From assembly GCF_001238295.1 (NCBI RefSeq), contig NZ_LGXZ01000004.1:269117-333116 (forward strand): a DNA stretch of 64,000 nt, in the 5' to 3' direction. Below are positions 52,863-61,405 of the stretch, piece after piece. The number at the start of each line of letters is the position of its first letter. Position 1 is the first letter of the stretch. This stretch comes from Ruegeria sp. 6PALISEP08 (GTDB taxonomy: Bacteria > Pseudomonadota > Alphaproteobacteria > Rhodobacterales > Rhodobacteraceae). A program made the translations under genes and the position numbers. The notes under the pieces were generated by a model that was given only the letters and a program-made list of their open reading frames with translations, was not told the DNA's origin and did not search any database.

Positions 52863-53738
52863 TTACGTCTGGCCTTTTGTCGTCAAGAACACGGCAGCCA
52901 CGATCAAAACCGCACCAAGGGCCGCAATCGGAGTGATTGTGGCCCCCAAAAACAGCGCCGAGTTGATAAATGTGAACACAACCGAAGCTGCAAACATCAA
53001 AGTTGCGGTCAAGGTAGAGACCCGCGCGGCGGCCTCGTACCACAGGTAATAGGCCAAAGCGGTAGGCAGAACGCCCAGCAAGATCAGAAAGACCAGGTCA
53101 TTTGCCGTAGGAACCTGCAGCGTAAATGCCGCCAGCGGCAGCAGCAGCACACCTGAGCAAAGGAAAATTCCGAACAGGAAGTTCAGGCGTTCCCCCGTCG
53201 TTTCCGAATTGCGCATCGCACGGCTGCTGGAAATCAGGAACACCGCCCAACTGAGACCTGCGCCGATTTCCATTAAGTCGCCGAACAAAGGCTCGCCGCC
53301 ACCCTGGAAGTCTCGGTACACCGTTAGAAATACGCCCAAAATTGCCAATGCGGTGGCAAAAAAATCAGTACGCGTAACTGGCGTGTCTGCAAAGAAATAG
53401 AGGAACACCAGAACAAAGAAAGGTGCGGTGTTTTCAAGCACCATCGCATTGGCTGCACCTGTATGTTCCAACCCGATATGAAAAAGGATGTAGTTGACCA
53501 CTGTGGACAGGACGGCCAGTCGAAAGTTCCAATCACTTAACCGGAGCGATACTGAAACCCGCATCACCCGAAGCATGACGAAGATGGCAAGCGCAGCGAT
53601 GAACAACCGCGTGACGGCAATCTGCAATCCACCAAGATCATTGGTCAAATAGCGAACGATGACACTGTGCGTGCCCCACAGAAACGCCGCGAGAAACCCA
53701 AGAACCAAACCGTTTTGCAAAAGGTTGGTCTTGGTCAT
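52863..53738 (-). CDS. EamA/DMT family transporter
   Basis: A 291-residue membrane protein with about ten helices and two EamA repeats (about 10-135 and 145-285). Marks include GFLAAFLWGTHSVIVRYLTNDLGGLQIAVTRLFIAAL, and EHTGAANAMVLENTAPFFVLVFLYFFADTPVTRTDFFATALAILGVFLTVY. Substrate unknown; exporters of metabolites are common in the family. It converges exactly with pepF. Confidence 0.9.
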   Translation of the reverse strand: MTKTNLLQNGLVLGFLAAFLWGTHSVIVRYLTNDLGGLQIAVTRLFIAALAIFVMLRVMRVSVSLRLSDWNFRLAVLSTVVNYILFHIGLEHTGAANAMVLENTAPFFVLVFLYFFADTPVTRTDFFATALAILGVFLTVYRDFQGGGEPLFGDLMEIGAGLSWAVFLISSSRAMRNSETTGERLNFLFGIFLCSGVLLLPLAAFTLQVPTANDLVFLILLGVLPTALAYYLWYEAAARVSTLTATLMFAASVVFTFINSALFLGATITPIAALGAVLIVAAVFLTTKGQT

Positions 53739-53751
53739 GCTGCTGCCTCGT

Positions 53752-54021
53752 TTACTTCAACTGGCTATCTTTTGACCCGCGCCGATTGATGCCACCGCGG
53801 GCTTTGTGGGCCCCATCCCGGTCCTGCTGGCAATCCAGGCACAGCTTGACGCCCGGCAAAGCCAAACGTCGTTTCTCGGGGATTGGCTCTTCACATTCCG
53901 CACAATGGGTCAAGCTTTCGCCAACAGGACGCTTTTGCGCCCGCATCCGCGCCAGTTCGTCCGAAATCGACGCTTCGATCTGTTCGCTCACCGCGCCGTC
54001 GCGCGCCCAACCTCCGGCCAT
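53752..54021 (-). CDS. DksA/TraR family C4 zinc finger protein (short form)
   Basis: An 89-residue protein with a zinc finger, C40-x2-C43 and C61-x2-C64 (CAEC...CLDC), in the TraR/DksA arrangement. The N-terminal part (about 11-30) is a single helix, too short for the coiled-coil of full DksA. Such short forms may act on RNA polymerase near ppGpp sites, but this is not established. It lies upstream of the EamA gene with 13 bases between. Confidence 0.9.
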   Translation of the reverse strand: MAGGWARDGAVSEQIEASISDELARMRAQKRPVGESLTHCAECEEPIPEKRRLALPGVKLCLDCQQDRDGAHKARGGINRRGSKDSQLK

Positions 54022-54078
54022 GGTCGCCTCCTGCTAGAATACCAAGCAAGATAGCCGAGGCAGCGTCATGAGAGCAAG

Positions 54079-55053
54079 TTACAGCGGCACCGCTCCCTCG
54101 AACACACGGTCGATCACCTCTTGCGTGCCGCGCGAAAACTCCAGCGGACAGGGGTATTCCGCCCCATCCCGAATCGACCGGCAGAAGGCTTCGACCTGAA
54201 GCTTGTAATGATCTGCTGCGGGGAACCGGGTGATCTGAACCTCAAGCCCCGACCGGTGCAGCTCGACCCGCGCTTCACCGAACACACGGGCATTGAAAGG
54301 CGTTGCCAGACGGATCAGGCCGCCCTCACCATGGAACACCATTTCCTGATGAGGGTGCGCCCGAATGGACACGTAGGCAGAATAGGTGAACCCGGGGAAC
54401 TGGGCCCGAATTTCGGTAAAGACATCGATATCATCTTGCCAACGGATCGCGGATTGTACCGACACTGGCTCTGCCCTGGTGGCAAAGCGTGCGCCGCCGA
54501 TCACATAGACGCCGATATCCCGCAGACCGCCACCACCGGTTTCAGCGCGGTTGCGGATGTTCCCGGTATCCGCCCGATTGTCAAAACTGAACGCGCCGGT
54601 CACGTGCACCAAATTCCCGATGGCCCCGTCCGCGATCAGATCGCGTGCCATCTGCCATTGGGGGTGATGCACGATCATATAAGCCTCGGCTGCAAGCAAG
54701 CCGGTCTGGTCACGCTTGGCAATCAACGCGCCAAACTCATCCGCGCGCAGGGTCATCGGTTTTTCGCACAGCACGTGCTTGCCAGCATCCAGGGCCTTCA
54801 GGCTCCATTCGACGTGCAAATGGTTGGGCAGAGGGATGTAGATCGCGTCTATCCCGGGGTCTGCCAACAGTGCGTCGTATCTGTTGTGCACCTTGAGATC
54901 AGGGCAAAACGACAGAAATGGATTCGCCTTCGCTGTATCGGACGTCGCCAGAGCAGCCAACTGCGCGCCGTTGGCGGAATGAATCGCCGGCGCCATATAT
55001 TCCCGCGCAAATTTTGCGGCTCCTAAAACACCAAACTGAACAGGTTTTGGCAT
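54079..55053 (-). CDS. Gfo/Idh/MocA family oxidoreductase
   Basis: A 324-residue NAD(P)-dependent dehydrogenase. The Rossmann start is VQFGVLGAAKFAREYMAPAIHSANGAQLAALATSD; the IDAIYIPLPNHLHVEWSLKALDAGKHVLCEKPMTLRADEF segment holds the conserved EKP motif. The C-terminal sheet domain follows. The ATG at 55053 has GGAGGG at a suitable distance; an ATG at 55065 is in frame but weaker. The substrate, probably a sugar or polyol, is not determined. Confidence 0.92.
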   Translation of the reverse strand: MPKPVQFGVLGAAKFAREYMAPAIHSANGAQLAALATSDTAKANPFLSFCPDLKVHNRYDALLADPGIDAIYIPLPNHLHVEWSLKALDAGKHVLCEKPMTLRADEFGALIAKRDQTGLLAAEAYMIVHHPQWQMARDLIADGAIGNLVHVTGAFSFDNRADTGNIRNRAETGGGGLRDIGVYVIGGARFATRAEPVSVQSAIRWQDDIDVFTEIRAQFPGFTYSAYVSIRAHPHQEMVFHGEGGLIRLATPFNARVFGEARVELHRSGLEVQITRFPAADHYKLQVEAFCRSIRDGAEYPCPLEFSRGTQEVIDRVFEGAVPL

Positions 55054-55177
55054 CGCGCCCTCCATCCGTTTCTAAGTGACTTCAGTGCCGCCTTTTGTAG
55101 CCAAGAGTCAAATCACGGTGCGATTAAGCCGTGCACCGATCAACGCTAAATATCTTTTTCAACGAGGGGAAAAACGA

Positions 55178-55210
55178 AACCAGCCCGCAAACGCGTGCGG
55201 GCTGGTTTTT
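55178..55210 (-). terminator. Rho-independent terminator of rpoH
   Basis: Twelve-base arms AACCAGCCCGCA (55178-55189) and TGCGGGCTGGTT (55196-55207) form a strong hairpin with a six-base loop. On the minus strand TTTCGTTTTT follows. It lies 4 bases after the rpoH stop. A T run also follows on the plus strand, so it may act in both directions. Confidence 0.88.
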
Positions 55211-55213
55211 TGG

Positions 55214-56110
55214 TCAGCTGACGCTCAGCATCCCTTTTTCGCGGGCCAGATCCCGCATTTTTTTCTGCAACTTCTCAAACGCACGCACCTCGATCTGGCG
55301 AATACGTTCGCGGCTGACATTGTATTGCGTGCTGAGCTCTTCCAGCGTCACAGGCTGATCCATCAAGCGACGCTGAGTCAGGATGTCCTTTTCCCGATCG
55401 TTCAGAACATCCAGAGCGGCAGTCAGCAACTCGCGGCGCGCTTCCAATTCGTCGCGCGCCTCATAATCGCCTGCCTGATCCGCATCTTCATCTTCCAGCC
55501 AGTCCTGCCACTGCATCGTGCCTTCGCCTTCGGACCCAACCGTGGCGTTCAGCGATGCATCCCCACCGGACATCCGGCGGTTCATGCTGATCACTTCGTC
55601 TTCGGTAACGCCCAGATCCTCGGCGATCCGTTTGACATTTTCCGGGCGCATGTCGCCTTCTTCCAAAGCGCCGATACGGGCCTTGGCCTTGCGCAGGTTG
55701 AAGAACAGTTTCTTCTGTGCCGAAGTCGTGCCTAGCTTGACCATCGACCACGACCTCAGGACATACTCCTGAATCGAGGCGCGGATCCACCACATGGCAT
55801 AGGTCGCCAGACGGAAGCCTTTCTCGGGGTCGAATTTTTTGACCGCCTGCATCAGGCCCACATTGGCCTCGGAAATCACTTCGGCCTGCGGCAGACCATA
55901 GCCGCGATAGCCCATGGCGATTTTGGCAGCCAGCCGCAGGTGAGATGTCACCATCTTATGCGCAGCTTCGGTGTCCTGCTCTTCGACCCAGCGCTTGGCC
56001 AGCATATATTCTTCTTCCGGCTCCAGCAGAGGAAACTTGCGGATTTCCTGCATATAGCGATTCAGGCCGCCCTCAGGCGTCGGTGCGGGGAGATTTGCGT
56101 AGTTTGCCAT
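55214..56110 (-). CDS. rpoH: RNA polymerase heat-shock sigma factor RpoH (sigma-32)
   Basis: A 298-residue sigma-70 family factor. The RpoH box is visible in SAQKKLFFNLRKAKA near residues 130-145. Region 2 has HLRLAAKIAMGYRGYGLPQAEVISEANVGLMQAVKKFDPEKGFRLATYAMWWIRASIQEYVLRSWSMVK; region 4 has RRLMDQPVTLEELSTQYNVSRERIRQIEVRAFEKLQKKM. The ATG at 56110 follows GGAGGG; an in-frame ATG at 56179 is unlikely. It guides polymerase to heat and oxidative stress promoters in alphaproteobacteria. Confidence 0.96.
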   Translation of the reverse strand: MANYANLPAPTPEGGLNRYMQEIRKFPLLEPEEEYMLAKRWVEEQDTEAAHKMVTSHLRLAAKIAMGYRGYGLPQAEVISEANVGLMQAVKKFDPEKGFRLATYAMWWIRASIQEYVLRSWSMVKLGTTSAQKKLFFNLRKAKARIGALEEGDMRPENVKRIAEDLGVTEDEVISMNRRMSGGDASLNATVGSEGEGTMQWQDWLEDEDADQAGDYEARDELEARRELLTAALDVLNDREKDILTQRRLMDQPVTLEELSTQYNVSRERIRQIEVRAFEKLQKKMRDLAREKGMLSVS

Positions 56111-56255
56111 TATGATGTCCCTCCGACAAATGTTTAAGTCTTTAACATAGGATATGGGTAAGGAACCCATCCCATTCAAGAGGTGCTGCTATCAGTCTGA
56201 AATTAAACTTCTGTTAAGGAAAGATAAGAAGCTCTTACTCACGAGACTTTGCTTA

Positions 56256-57290
56256 TTATGACAGCGGTATGCGAAGCCCTGCAATCAGGTTTTGCATGTC
56301 ATCCGGCAATTCGGCCTCGAACCGCAGGGTTTCACCGCTGACAGGGTGTTCAAAACCCAAAACGGCGGCATGAAGCGCCTGACGGGAGAATTCACGCACA
56401 GTGTCGGCGGCCGCAGCAGAAAACGCCTTGGCAGAAAGTTTGCGCTTGCCGCCATAAACCGGATCTCCGACCAGCCCGTGCCCTGCATGGGCCAAATGCA
56501 CACGGATCTGATGGGTTCGACCGGTTTCCAGCCAGCATTCGATCAGAGCCAACCCCGCAGGCGTTCCGAAGGATTCGACAACACGCGCGCGGGTCACCGC
56601 GTGGCGGCCACCGTGGAACAGAACCGCCTGTCTCTGACGGTCGGTTTTGTGCCGCGCTAGCTGCGTTGTCACGCGCATGATGTTGCCGGGCTCGAAATTG
56701 ATCCCGTTGACACCGCGCAATCGGGGGTCGTTTGCGTCCGGCACACCGTAGCACACTGCGCGATAATACCGTTCTACGCTGTGGGCTGCAAATTGCTCGG
56801 CCAGACCGTGATGCGCTGCGTCTGACTTTGCCACCACCAAAAGGCCACTGGTTTCCTTGTCGATCCGGTGCACGATGCCCGGACGTTTGACCCCTCCGAC
56901 ACCTGACAGATCGTCACCGCAATGGTGCAGCAACGCGTTCACCAGCGTTCCGATGGGCGAGCCCGGCGCAGGGTGTACGACCATACCTGCAGGCTTGTTC
57001 ACGACGATCAAGTCCGCATCTTCGAAGATGACTTCAAGTGGGATGTCTTCGGGGCCGATATGGCTGTCTTCGGCCTCGGCCACGACGATGGTAATCTGCG
57101 CCCCTTCCGCAACTTTTGCCTTGGGGTCTCGTGTCTCACTTCCGTCGATCTGTACCGCGCCCTCTTGGATCAGGCGGGCCAACCGGGTGCGCGACAGGTT
57201 TTCACCGTCTGGCACATCCCGGGAAAGCGCCTTATCAAGGCGAGGCGGCGGATCAGCCGCGATCTGAAACTCAATCTGGCGGGTGCCCAT
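56256..57290 (-). CDS. rluD: RluA family 23S rRNA pseudouridine synthase (RluD-like)
   Basis: A 344-residue synthase with an N-terminal S4 domain (LDKALSRDV...LSRTRLARLIQEGAVQIDGS) and a catalytic domain with RIDKETSGLLVVAKSDAAH, whose Asp is catalytic. The ATG at 57290 has GGAAGGGA at a good distance; the start at 57440 would overlap the opposite gene. RluD modifies helix 69 of 23S rRNA. Which positions this member targets is not shown by sequence. Divergent start codons with the next gene overlap by 2 bases. Confidence 0.93.
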   Translation of the reverse strand: MGTRQIEFQIAADPPPRLDKALSRDVPDGENLSRTRLARLIQEGAVQIDGSETRDPKAKVAEGAQITIVVAEAEDSHIGPEDIPLEVIFEDADLIVVNKPAGMVVHPAPGSPIGTLVNALLHHCGDDLSGVGGVKRPGIVHRIDKETSGLLVVAKSDAAHHGLAEQFAAHSVERYYRAVCYGVPDANDPRLRGVNGINFEPGNIMRVTTQLARHKTDRQRQAVLFHGGRHAVTRARVVESFGTPAGLALIECWLETGRTHQIRVHLAHAGHGLVGDPVYGGKRKLSAKAFSAAAADTVREFSRQALHAAVLGFEHPVSGETLRFEAELPDDMQNLIAGLRIPLS

Positions 57291-57591
57291 GACTGTCCCT
57301 TCCGAACCCCAAGAACCGCTGGAAACACCACAGCTGCGATTGCTGCGGCGGATGGTCATGCTGCTGACCGCGGTGATGATTGGCGGGGTTCTAGTGACAT
57401 TCGCCCTGATTGTCATCCGCCTATCGGACCGCACCCCCACCCTTCCGGATCAGATCGATTTGCCGGGCGGCGCAAAGGCGCAGGCGTTGACCATCGGCTC
57501 CAACTGGTATGCAGTTGTCACCGATGACAACCGTGTTCTGATCTTTGACAAAACGACCGGAAAGCTACGTCAGGAGATCGTGGTTGAGTGA
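57289..57591 (+). CDS. DUF6476 family small membrane protein
   Basis: A 100-residue protein with a single membrane helix (about 22-44: MVMLLTAVMIGGVLVTFALIVI), then a soluble domain, ending LIFDKTTGKLRQEIVV, which looks like the last blade of a beta-propeller-like repeat. The ATG at 57289 is preferred over GTG at 57283. It is head-to-head with rluD, with overlapping start codons. It is conserved in Rhodobacteraceae beside rluD-type genes. The function is unknown. Confidence 0.82.
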   Translation: MTVPSEPQEPLETPQLRLLRRMVMLLTAVMIGGVLVTFALIVIRLSDRTPTLPDQIDLPGGAKAQALTIGSNWYAVVTDDNRVLIFDKTTGKLRQEIVVE

Positions 57592-57635
57592 CCCCCATGC
57601 AGCAACTCATCCACATACCTGATCTGACACACCGC

Positions 57636-59537
57636 TTAGCTGTTGCTGGGGAATAAGGCTGTTCCGGTCCATGCCGCGCCCAATTGCTGATCCAGCGCAT
57701 CTGAACGTATTTTCTGCTTTCCCGCGAGCGGAGACAGAGCAACCTCTCGCAAGCAGATCCTTTCCTCAATCAGGCTGAAATCTACTCTGGCAAGTTCGAC
57801 ATCTTTTGCCATGGCTTCCGCGATCCGGATCATATCATCGAACTGCGCGGGCCGTGGCTCTGTGTCAGAACTGGTTGGGAACAACAGCTCATCCGCCAAG
57901 TATGTGTAGTTGCGGTCGTGCAGCATCTGAATGCGTCCGCGCCCCCGGTCACGATCAACTTGCACCAAGTGTACGCGTCCGGCGATCACCCAGAACCGCC
58001 ATTCGCTGACTGATTGATCACCGGCTGACAGATCTTCTTCAAGACAATAGATGGGCTGACTGGTGACGCGCCACCAGTCGCCAGTCCAAAACCCTTCCGG
58101 CGTTTTGGTCTTGTGCCACGCGGCCAAGTGATTGTTTGTCTCATCACGCTCAGCATCTTCCAGAGGAAGCGACACCCCAATCCTGTGCGCCGCGCTGGCT
58201 GAGCCTTTCAAGCAATACTCTCCAGGCTCGCCTTTAAGCGCGTCCGGCAACGTCGGAGACTGTGCATGCCACACTCGCTTAGGCACCGTCAGAATATCCG
58301 ACACCTTTTCCAACTCTACGTCATTATCCGCGACAAACGCATGAGGAACAGCACCGAACAGCTTCATGATCAACAGCTTTTCCGAAAACCTATTTGGGTC
58401 ACAGAGGTCGGGTAGATGGCGGTGGCTTTCGGCATAATTGAACATAGACAACGCAAGCGCGTTCAGCCGCGCCGCGTCGCTGCCGTAGAAATCCCAGCCA
58501 CGCGAACAGCCCGGAGGCGGCGGATCGTTTACACCATAGAGATTGTCAGTCGTGATCTTATCGAGTTCAGCCTGCGCCGCTTTCAGATAGTCTTCCCTGT
58601 CAGACAGCAAGGCCGTGGACATTGCACCGCCCGTGGCCTTTCGGATGTCTTCGGTTGTTGCGCGCAGCGCGGGTAAATTGGCCGGGAACTCGATCGGTTT
58701 GGGCCCCTTTCTGCCGTGGCGCGGCAAAGGTGCATCGCTGGCGCGGATGCCTAAGTTCCGCAGGCGTCTGTCGAGGAATGAATGCCGTTTGATACCATTT
58801 GCGATCCACCACCGCATCCGGCGGCCCCACAAATGCACGGCAAGAGTGTCATCCTTGATATAGTTGCCTCTGAATTCGCGAACGTGAATGTCGTTGGCTT
58901 GCCCTGCCTGACGGAACGGCAGCGGATAAAACACGGGGATTGGGCTGGCATGTTTCAGCTCGTCATGTTGGCGCAGATACCAGGTCATGACGCCTGGACC
59001 GTAAACGCTGTGCTCCTGATCTGACGCGTGCGGCAACTCACCTGCGCGTTTCATGCGCTCCAACTCTTCCCGTTCTTCTCCTTCGACCCAAGGGCGGATC
59101 GGGTAAGGATCTTCGCTGTACTCCACATAAGCGTTCAGCGCCGGACTGTCGGGCGGCAGCCGCATCACGGCGTTGCAAATCGTGTCTCGGTTGAAATAGC
59201 CAAAGATATGATCCGCTTTTGGAATCGGGGCCAGCGCCACAACATCCGTATCGCACCACAGGAAATCCGTCTTCTTCATCAACTGCAATCTGAAGATGTC
59301 GGATTGCGGTACAGGTGTATTGAACTGATTGTTCACAATGAACTGTTTCGGCTCATGCACTTCATTGGCCGATACTAGTTCAACACCTGAAGGCACGTTT
59401 TCGACCTGCCCATAGTGAAACAAAACAAGCCTGTGCCCCTGTTCGACAAAGGACAACATGCACATCTGCTCCAGAAAACTCAGGCGGCCTTCCATCCAGA
59501 GCATACCAATCGTCGGAAGAGAATGATCCGCAGCCAT
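57636..59537 (-). CDS. Glycosyltransferase - ATP-grasp fusion protein
   Basis: A 633-residue protein in two halves. Residues 1-270 resemble capsular/GT32-like sugar transferases, with the sugar-nucleotide DxD in DFLWCDTDVV (D96, D98) and conserved QSDIFRLQLMKKTD before it. Residues about 340-633 look like the teichuronopeptide TupA-type ATP-grasp (unrelated to tungstate TupA): PNRFSEKLLIMKLFG, CLKGSASAAHRIG, SVSEWRFWVIAGRVHLVQVDRDRGRG, LARVDFSLIEERICLREVALSPLAGKQK. I infer sugar transfer plus peptide- or amine-like ligation on a surface glycan. First gene downstream of a four-gene minus-strand run. Confidence 0.8.
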   Translation of the reverse strand: MAADHSLPTIGMLWMEGRLSFLEQMCMLSFVEQGHRLVLFHYGQVENVPSGVELVSANEVHEPKQFIVNNQFNTPVPQSDIFRLQLMKKTDFLWCDTDVVALAPIPKADHIFGYFNRDTICNAVMRLPPDSPALNAYVEYSEDPYPIRPWVEGEEREELERMKRAGELPHASDQEHSVYGPGVMTWYLRQHDELKHASPIPVFYPLPFRQAGQANDIHVREFRGNYIKDDTLAVHLWGRRMRWWIANGIKRHSFLDRRLRNLGIRASDAPLPRHGRKGPKPIEFPANLPALRATTEDIRKATGGAMSTALLSDREDYLKAAQAELDKITTDNLYGVNDPPPPGCSRGWDFYGSDAARLNALALSMFNYAESHRHLPDLCDPNRFSEKLLIMKLFGAVPHAFVADNDVELEKVSDILTVPKRVWHAQSPTLPDALKGEPGEYCLKGSASAAHRIGVSLPLEDAERDETNNHLAAWHKTKTPEGFWTGDWWRVTSQPIYCLEEDLSAGDQSVSEWRFWVIAGRVHLVQVDRDRGRGRIQMLHDRNYTYLADELLFPTSSDTEPRPAQFDDMIRIAEAMAKDVELARVDFSLIEERICLREVALSPLAGKQKIRSDALDQQLGAAWTGTALFPSNS

Positions 59538-59564
59538 TAACGTATGTCTCCGAAGGGCGTTTGA

Positions 59565-60617
59565 CTAGGATTCTGGTTGCTGTTCGCCGGTCGTGTGGAT
59601 CGTCTCTGTTGAAAGCCGTTCCCGCACGATGCGATCTTTTCCGACAAATTCCACGGCGGGCGTGGCCAGTAATTTCTGGTACAGCTCATGATAATCCGGT
59701 TGTTTCAGAAGTTCGTTGATCAGCGCCTTGTGCCAACGGAACGATTTTCTGTGCAACCGCTTGAGCCGATCATCTGAACGAAACTCCTCCAGCACCGCAT
59801 CGACTTCGTCCTTGTAGCGCAGGATTGTTTCATCCGTCGCACCGCCACGGTTCCAGCGATCCCAGTAATCCGTTCCCAGCGTCTGGGACGAATGGTTTGC
59901 CCTGCCCCGGCTTCGCTTGGCCAGATAAGCCTGGGTAGAGCGAACGGCGTAATGGTTTATTTGTGCGACTTCGAGACCAAAGGGCGGTGAGACATGGTTG
60001 CCGAAGGGCGCAGGTTCTTTCGCGTGCCCCCCGGGCACGGACCGAAACATCGCCGCCTGAAATTCAGGTTTAGGATGAGGGTTGTGCAAGCCGAAACGCA
60101 AATACAGCTCACCCTGCCGGAACAAGGACTTTACGAAACGACGCCCTGCCCCACCGTGTTCATAGTCCAACTCAGCATCAAAGAATTGCTGCGTGACAGG
60201 TTTATCCCGCAGCACGTGCCTGCCGCTGTTCGAAAAAATCTTCCAAGGGATTGAGACGACGTCAACGCCCGGCGTTGCTTCGATCAGATCATCAACTTTG
60301 TGATTGCCAACGTGGATGTTCAGAAACTCATCCGCATCGCCAACGTAAATCCATTTGGCTTCTTTCACGACCGGCAAACGACGCGCCTGTCTGAGGGCGG
60401 ATCGGTGAATCCCGCCTGTTCCAACGCGATTTTTATGAAACTCGACATGGCCCATGTCCTGCAAACGGCGAAGTATCTGGTTTGTGCCGTCTGAACAGTC
60501 ATTAGTGTAGACAATTATCCTGTCGAACCCCAACACCTTGTGATGGGCGACCCATTCCAAGATATAGGGCCCCTCGTTCTTCATCGCAGTGATGAGGATT
60601 TTTTCCGGCTTGTCCAT
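59565..60617 (-). CDS. Glycosyltransferase family 2-type (GT92-like) protein
   Basis: A 350-residue protein starting ILITAMKNEGPYILEWVAHHKVLGFDRIIVYTNDCSDGTNQIL, typical of Glyco_tranf_2_4. The metal site is in IYVGDADEFLNI near 90-101. It is clearly related to the N-terminal half of the 627-residue protein encoded at 61406, which shares NDCSDGT and the GPxILEW start. It lies 27 bases after, in transcription, the ATP-grasp fusion gene is next, and 22 bases follow the methyltransferase gene. The glycan substrate is unknown. Confidence 0.88.
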   Translation of the reverse strand: MDKPEKILITAMKNEGPYILEWVAHHKVLGFDRIIVYTNDCSDGTNQILRRLQDMGHVEFHKNRVGTGGIHRSALRQARRLPVVKEAKWIYVGDADEFLNIHVGNHKVDDLIEATPGVDVVSIPWKIFSNSGRHVLRDKPVTQQFFDAELDYEHGGAGRRFVKSLFRQGELYLRFGLHNPHPKPEFQAAMFRSVPGGHAKEPAPFGNHVSPPFGLEVAQINHYAVRSTQAYLAKRSRGRANHSSQTLGTDYWDRWNRGGATDETILRYKDEVDAVLEEFRSDDRLKRLHRKSFRWHKALINELLKQPDYHELYQKLLATPAVEFVGKDRIVRERLSTETIHTTGEQQPES

Positions 60618-60639
60618 CGCTGCCCCTCAATCCCGCGGA

Positions 60640-61311
60640 TTAATTGTCCTGACCTTTGTCGTTGTCCTGCGGGACAATCTTTTCTATCGCGATCTGAGCG
60701 CCGGCGATCGCCCGGATGCGCAGCTCTCGGGGGTGCTTGCCTAGAAACTCGTTGACCGCGCGGATCACGCCATCGCCCCACCAGCCACGGCGATGGTAAT
60801 CGTCAAATGCCATGATCCCGCCGGGCTTGATCTTGGGAAACAGTGCCGCCAGATCGGCGGTCACGCCCTCATAAGAATGGTCGCCATCGACATAGGCAAA
60901 CGAGATGCTTTCGTCTTCAAACAGCGCGAGCGCGGGAACCGAGAAATCGCGGATGATACCGACCTTGCCCTCTTCGATCTCTTTTTCGAAAGATTTGACC
61001 ACCTTCTGAAAGATGGCCTCCATCTTTTCATCTTCGGTCCGCCCGACGAAAGCCGTCGTATGGGACTCTTCTCCAATATGCTTCCATGGGTCGATGAGAA
61101 ACAGCTGACTGGGTTCAATAAGCTTCAGAATGGTCGGAGAGAACGCCCCCTGCCAGACACCGATCTCAACCGCGACGCCACCCTTGGGTAGGCGCGAAAG
61201 GAACGTGCGGCGGATCGCTTCTTTACTGTTCTTCCGCTTGGTCGCCTTGTCAGCCTTTGGTTTTTGCTGGCTGCCGGGTGCAACACCGATAACCTTGGGT
61301 TCGTTTGACAT
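60640..61311 (-). CDS. Class I SAM-dependent methyltransferase (Methyltransf_24-like)
   Basis: A 223-residue methyltransferase. SAM contacts are expected at VAVEIGVWQGAFS (about 46-58), LFLIDPW (about 70-76) and AYVDGDHSYEGV (about 139-151), with LKPGG-like PGGIMAFDDYH after it. The DGDH segment keeps the catalytic-type Asp/His. A long basic N-terminal segment precedes the fold. The C-terminal half of the next protein (61406) is a decayed copy of this enzyme. It probably methylates a sugar of the glycan made by its neighbours. Confidence 0.88.
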   Translation of the reverse strand: MSNEPKVIGVAPGSQQKPKADKATKRKNSKEAIRRTFLSRLPKGGVAVEIGVWQGAFSPTILKLIEPSQLFLIDPWKHIGEESHTTAFVGRTEDEKMEAIFQKVVKSFEKEIEEGKVGIIRDFSVPALALFEDESISFAYVDGDHSYEGVTADLAALFPKIKPGGIMAFDDYHRRGWWGDGVIRAVNEFLGKHPRELRIRAIAGAQIAIEKIVPQDNDKGQDN

Positions 61312-61405
61312 CTCGACCTCACTTACAGACGGGCATTCGGTTCGCTCAAAACCCGTTTTGTTTATTAAGCCATGGCTATCATGTCATCGTATCAAGAACC
61401 AGAAG

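Noticed and set aside
56154..56170. RNA thermometer hairpin in the rpoH leader
   Set aside because: A short hairpin (ATGGGT...ACCCAT) exists, but it does not cover the ribosome site, so thermal control is not supported.
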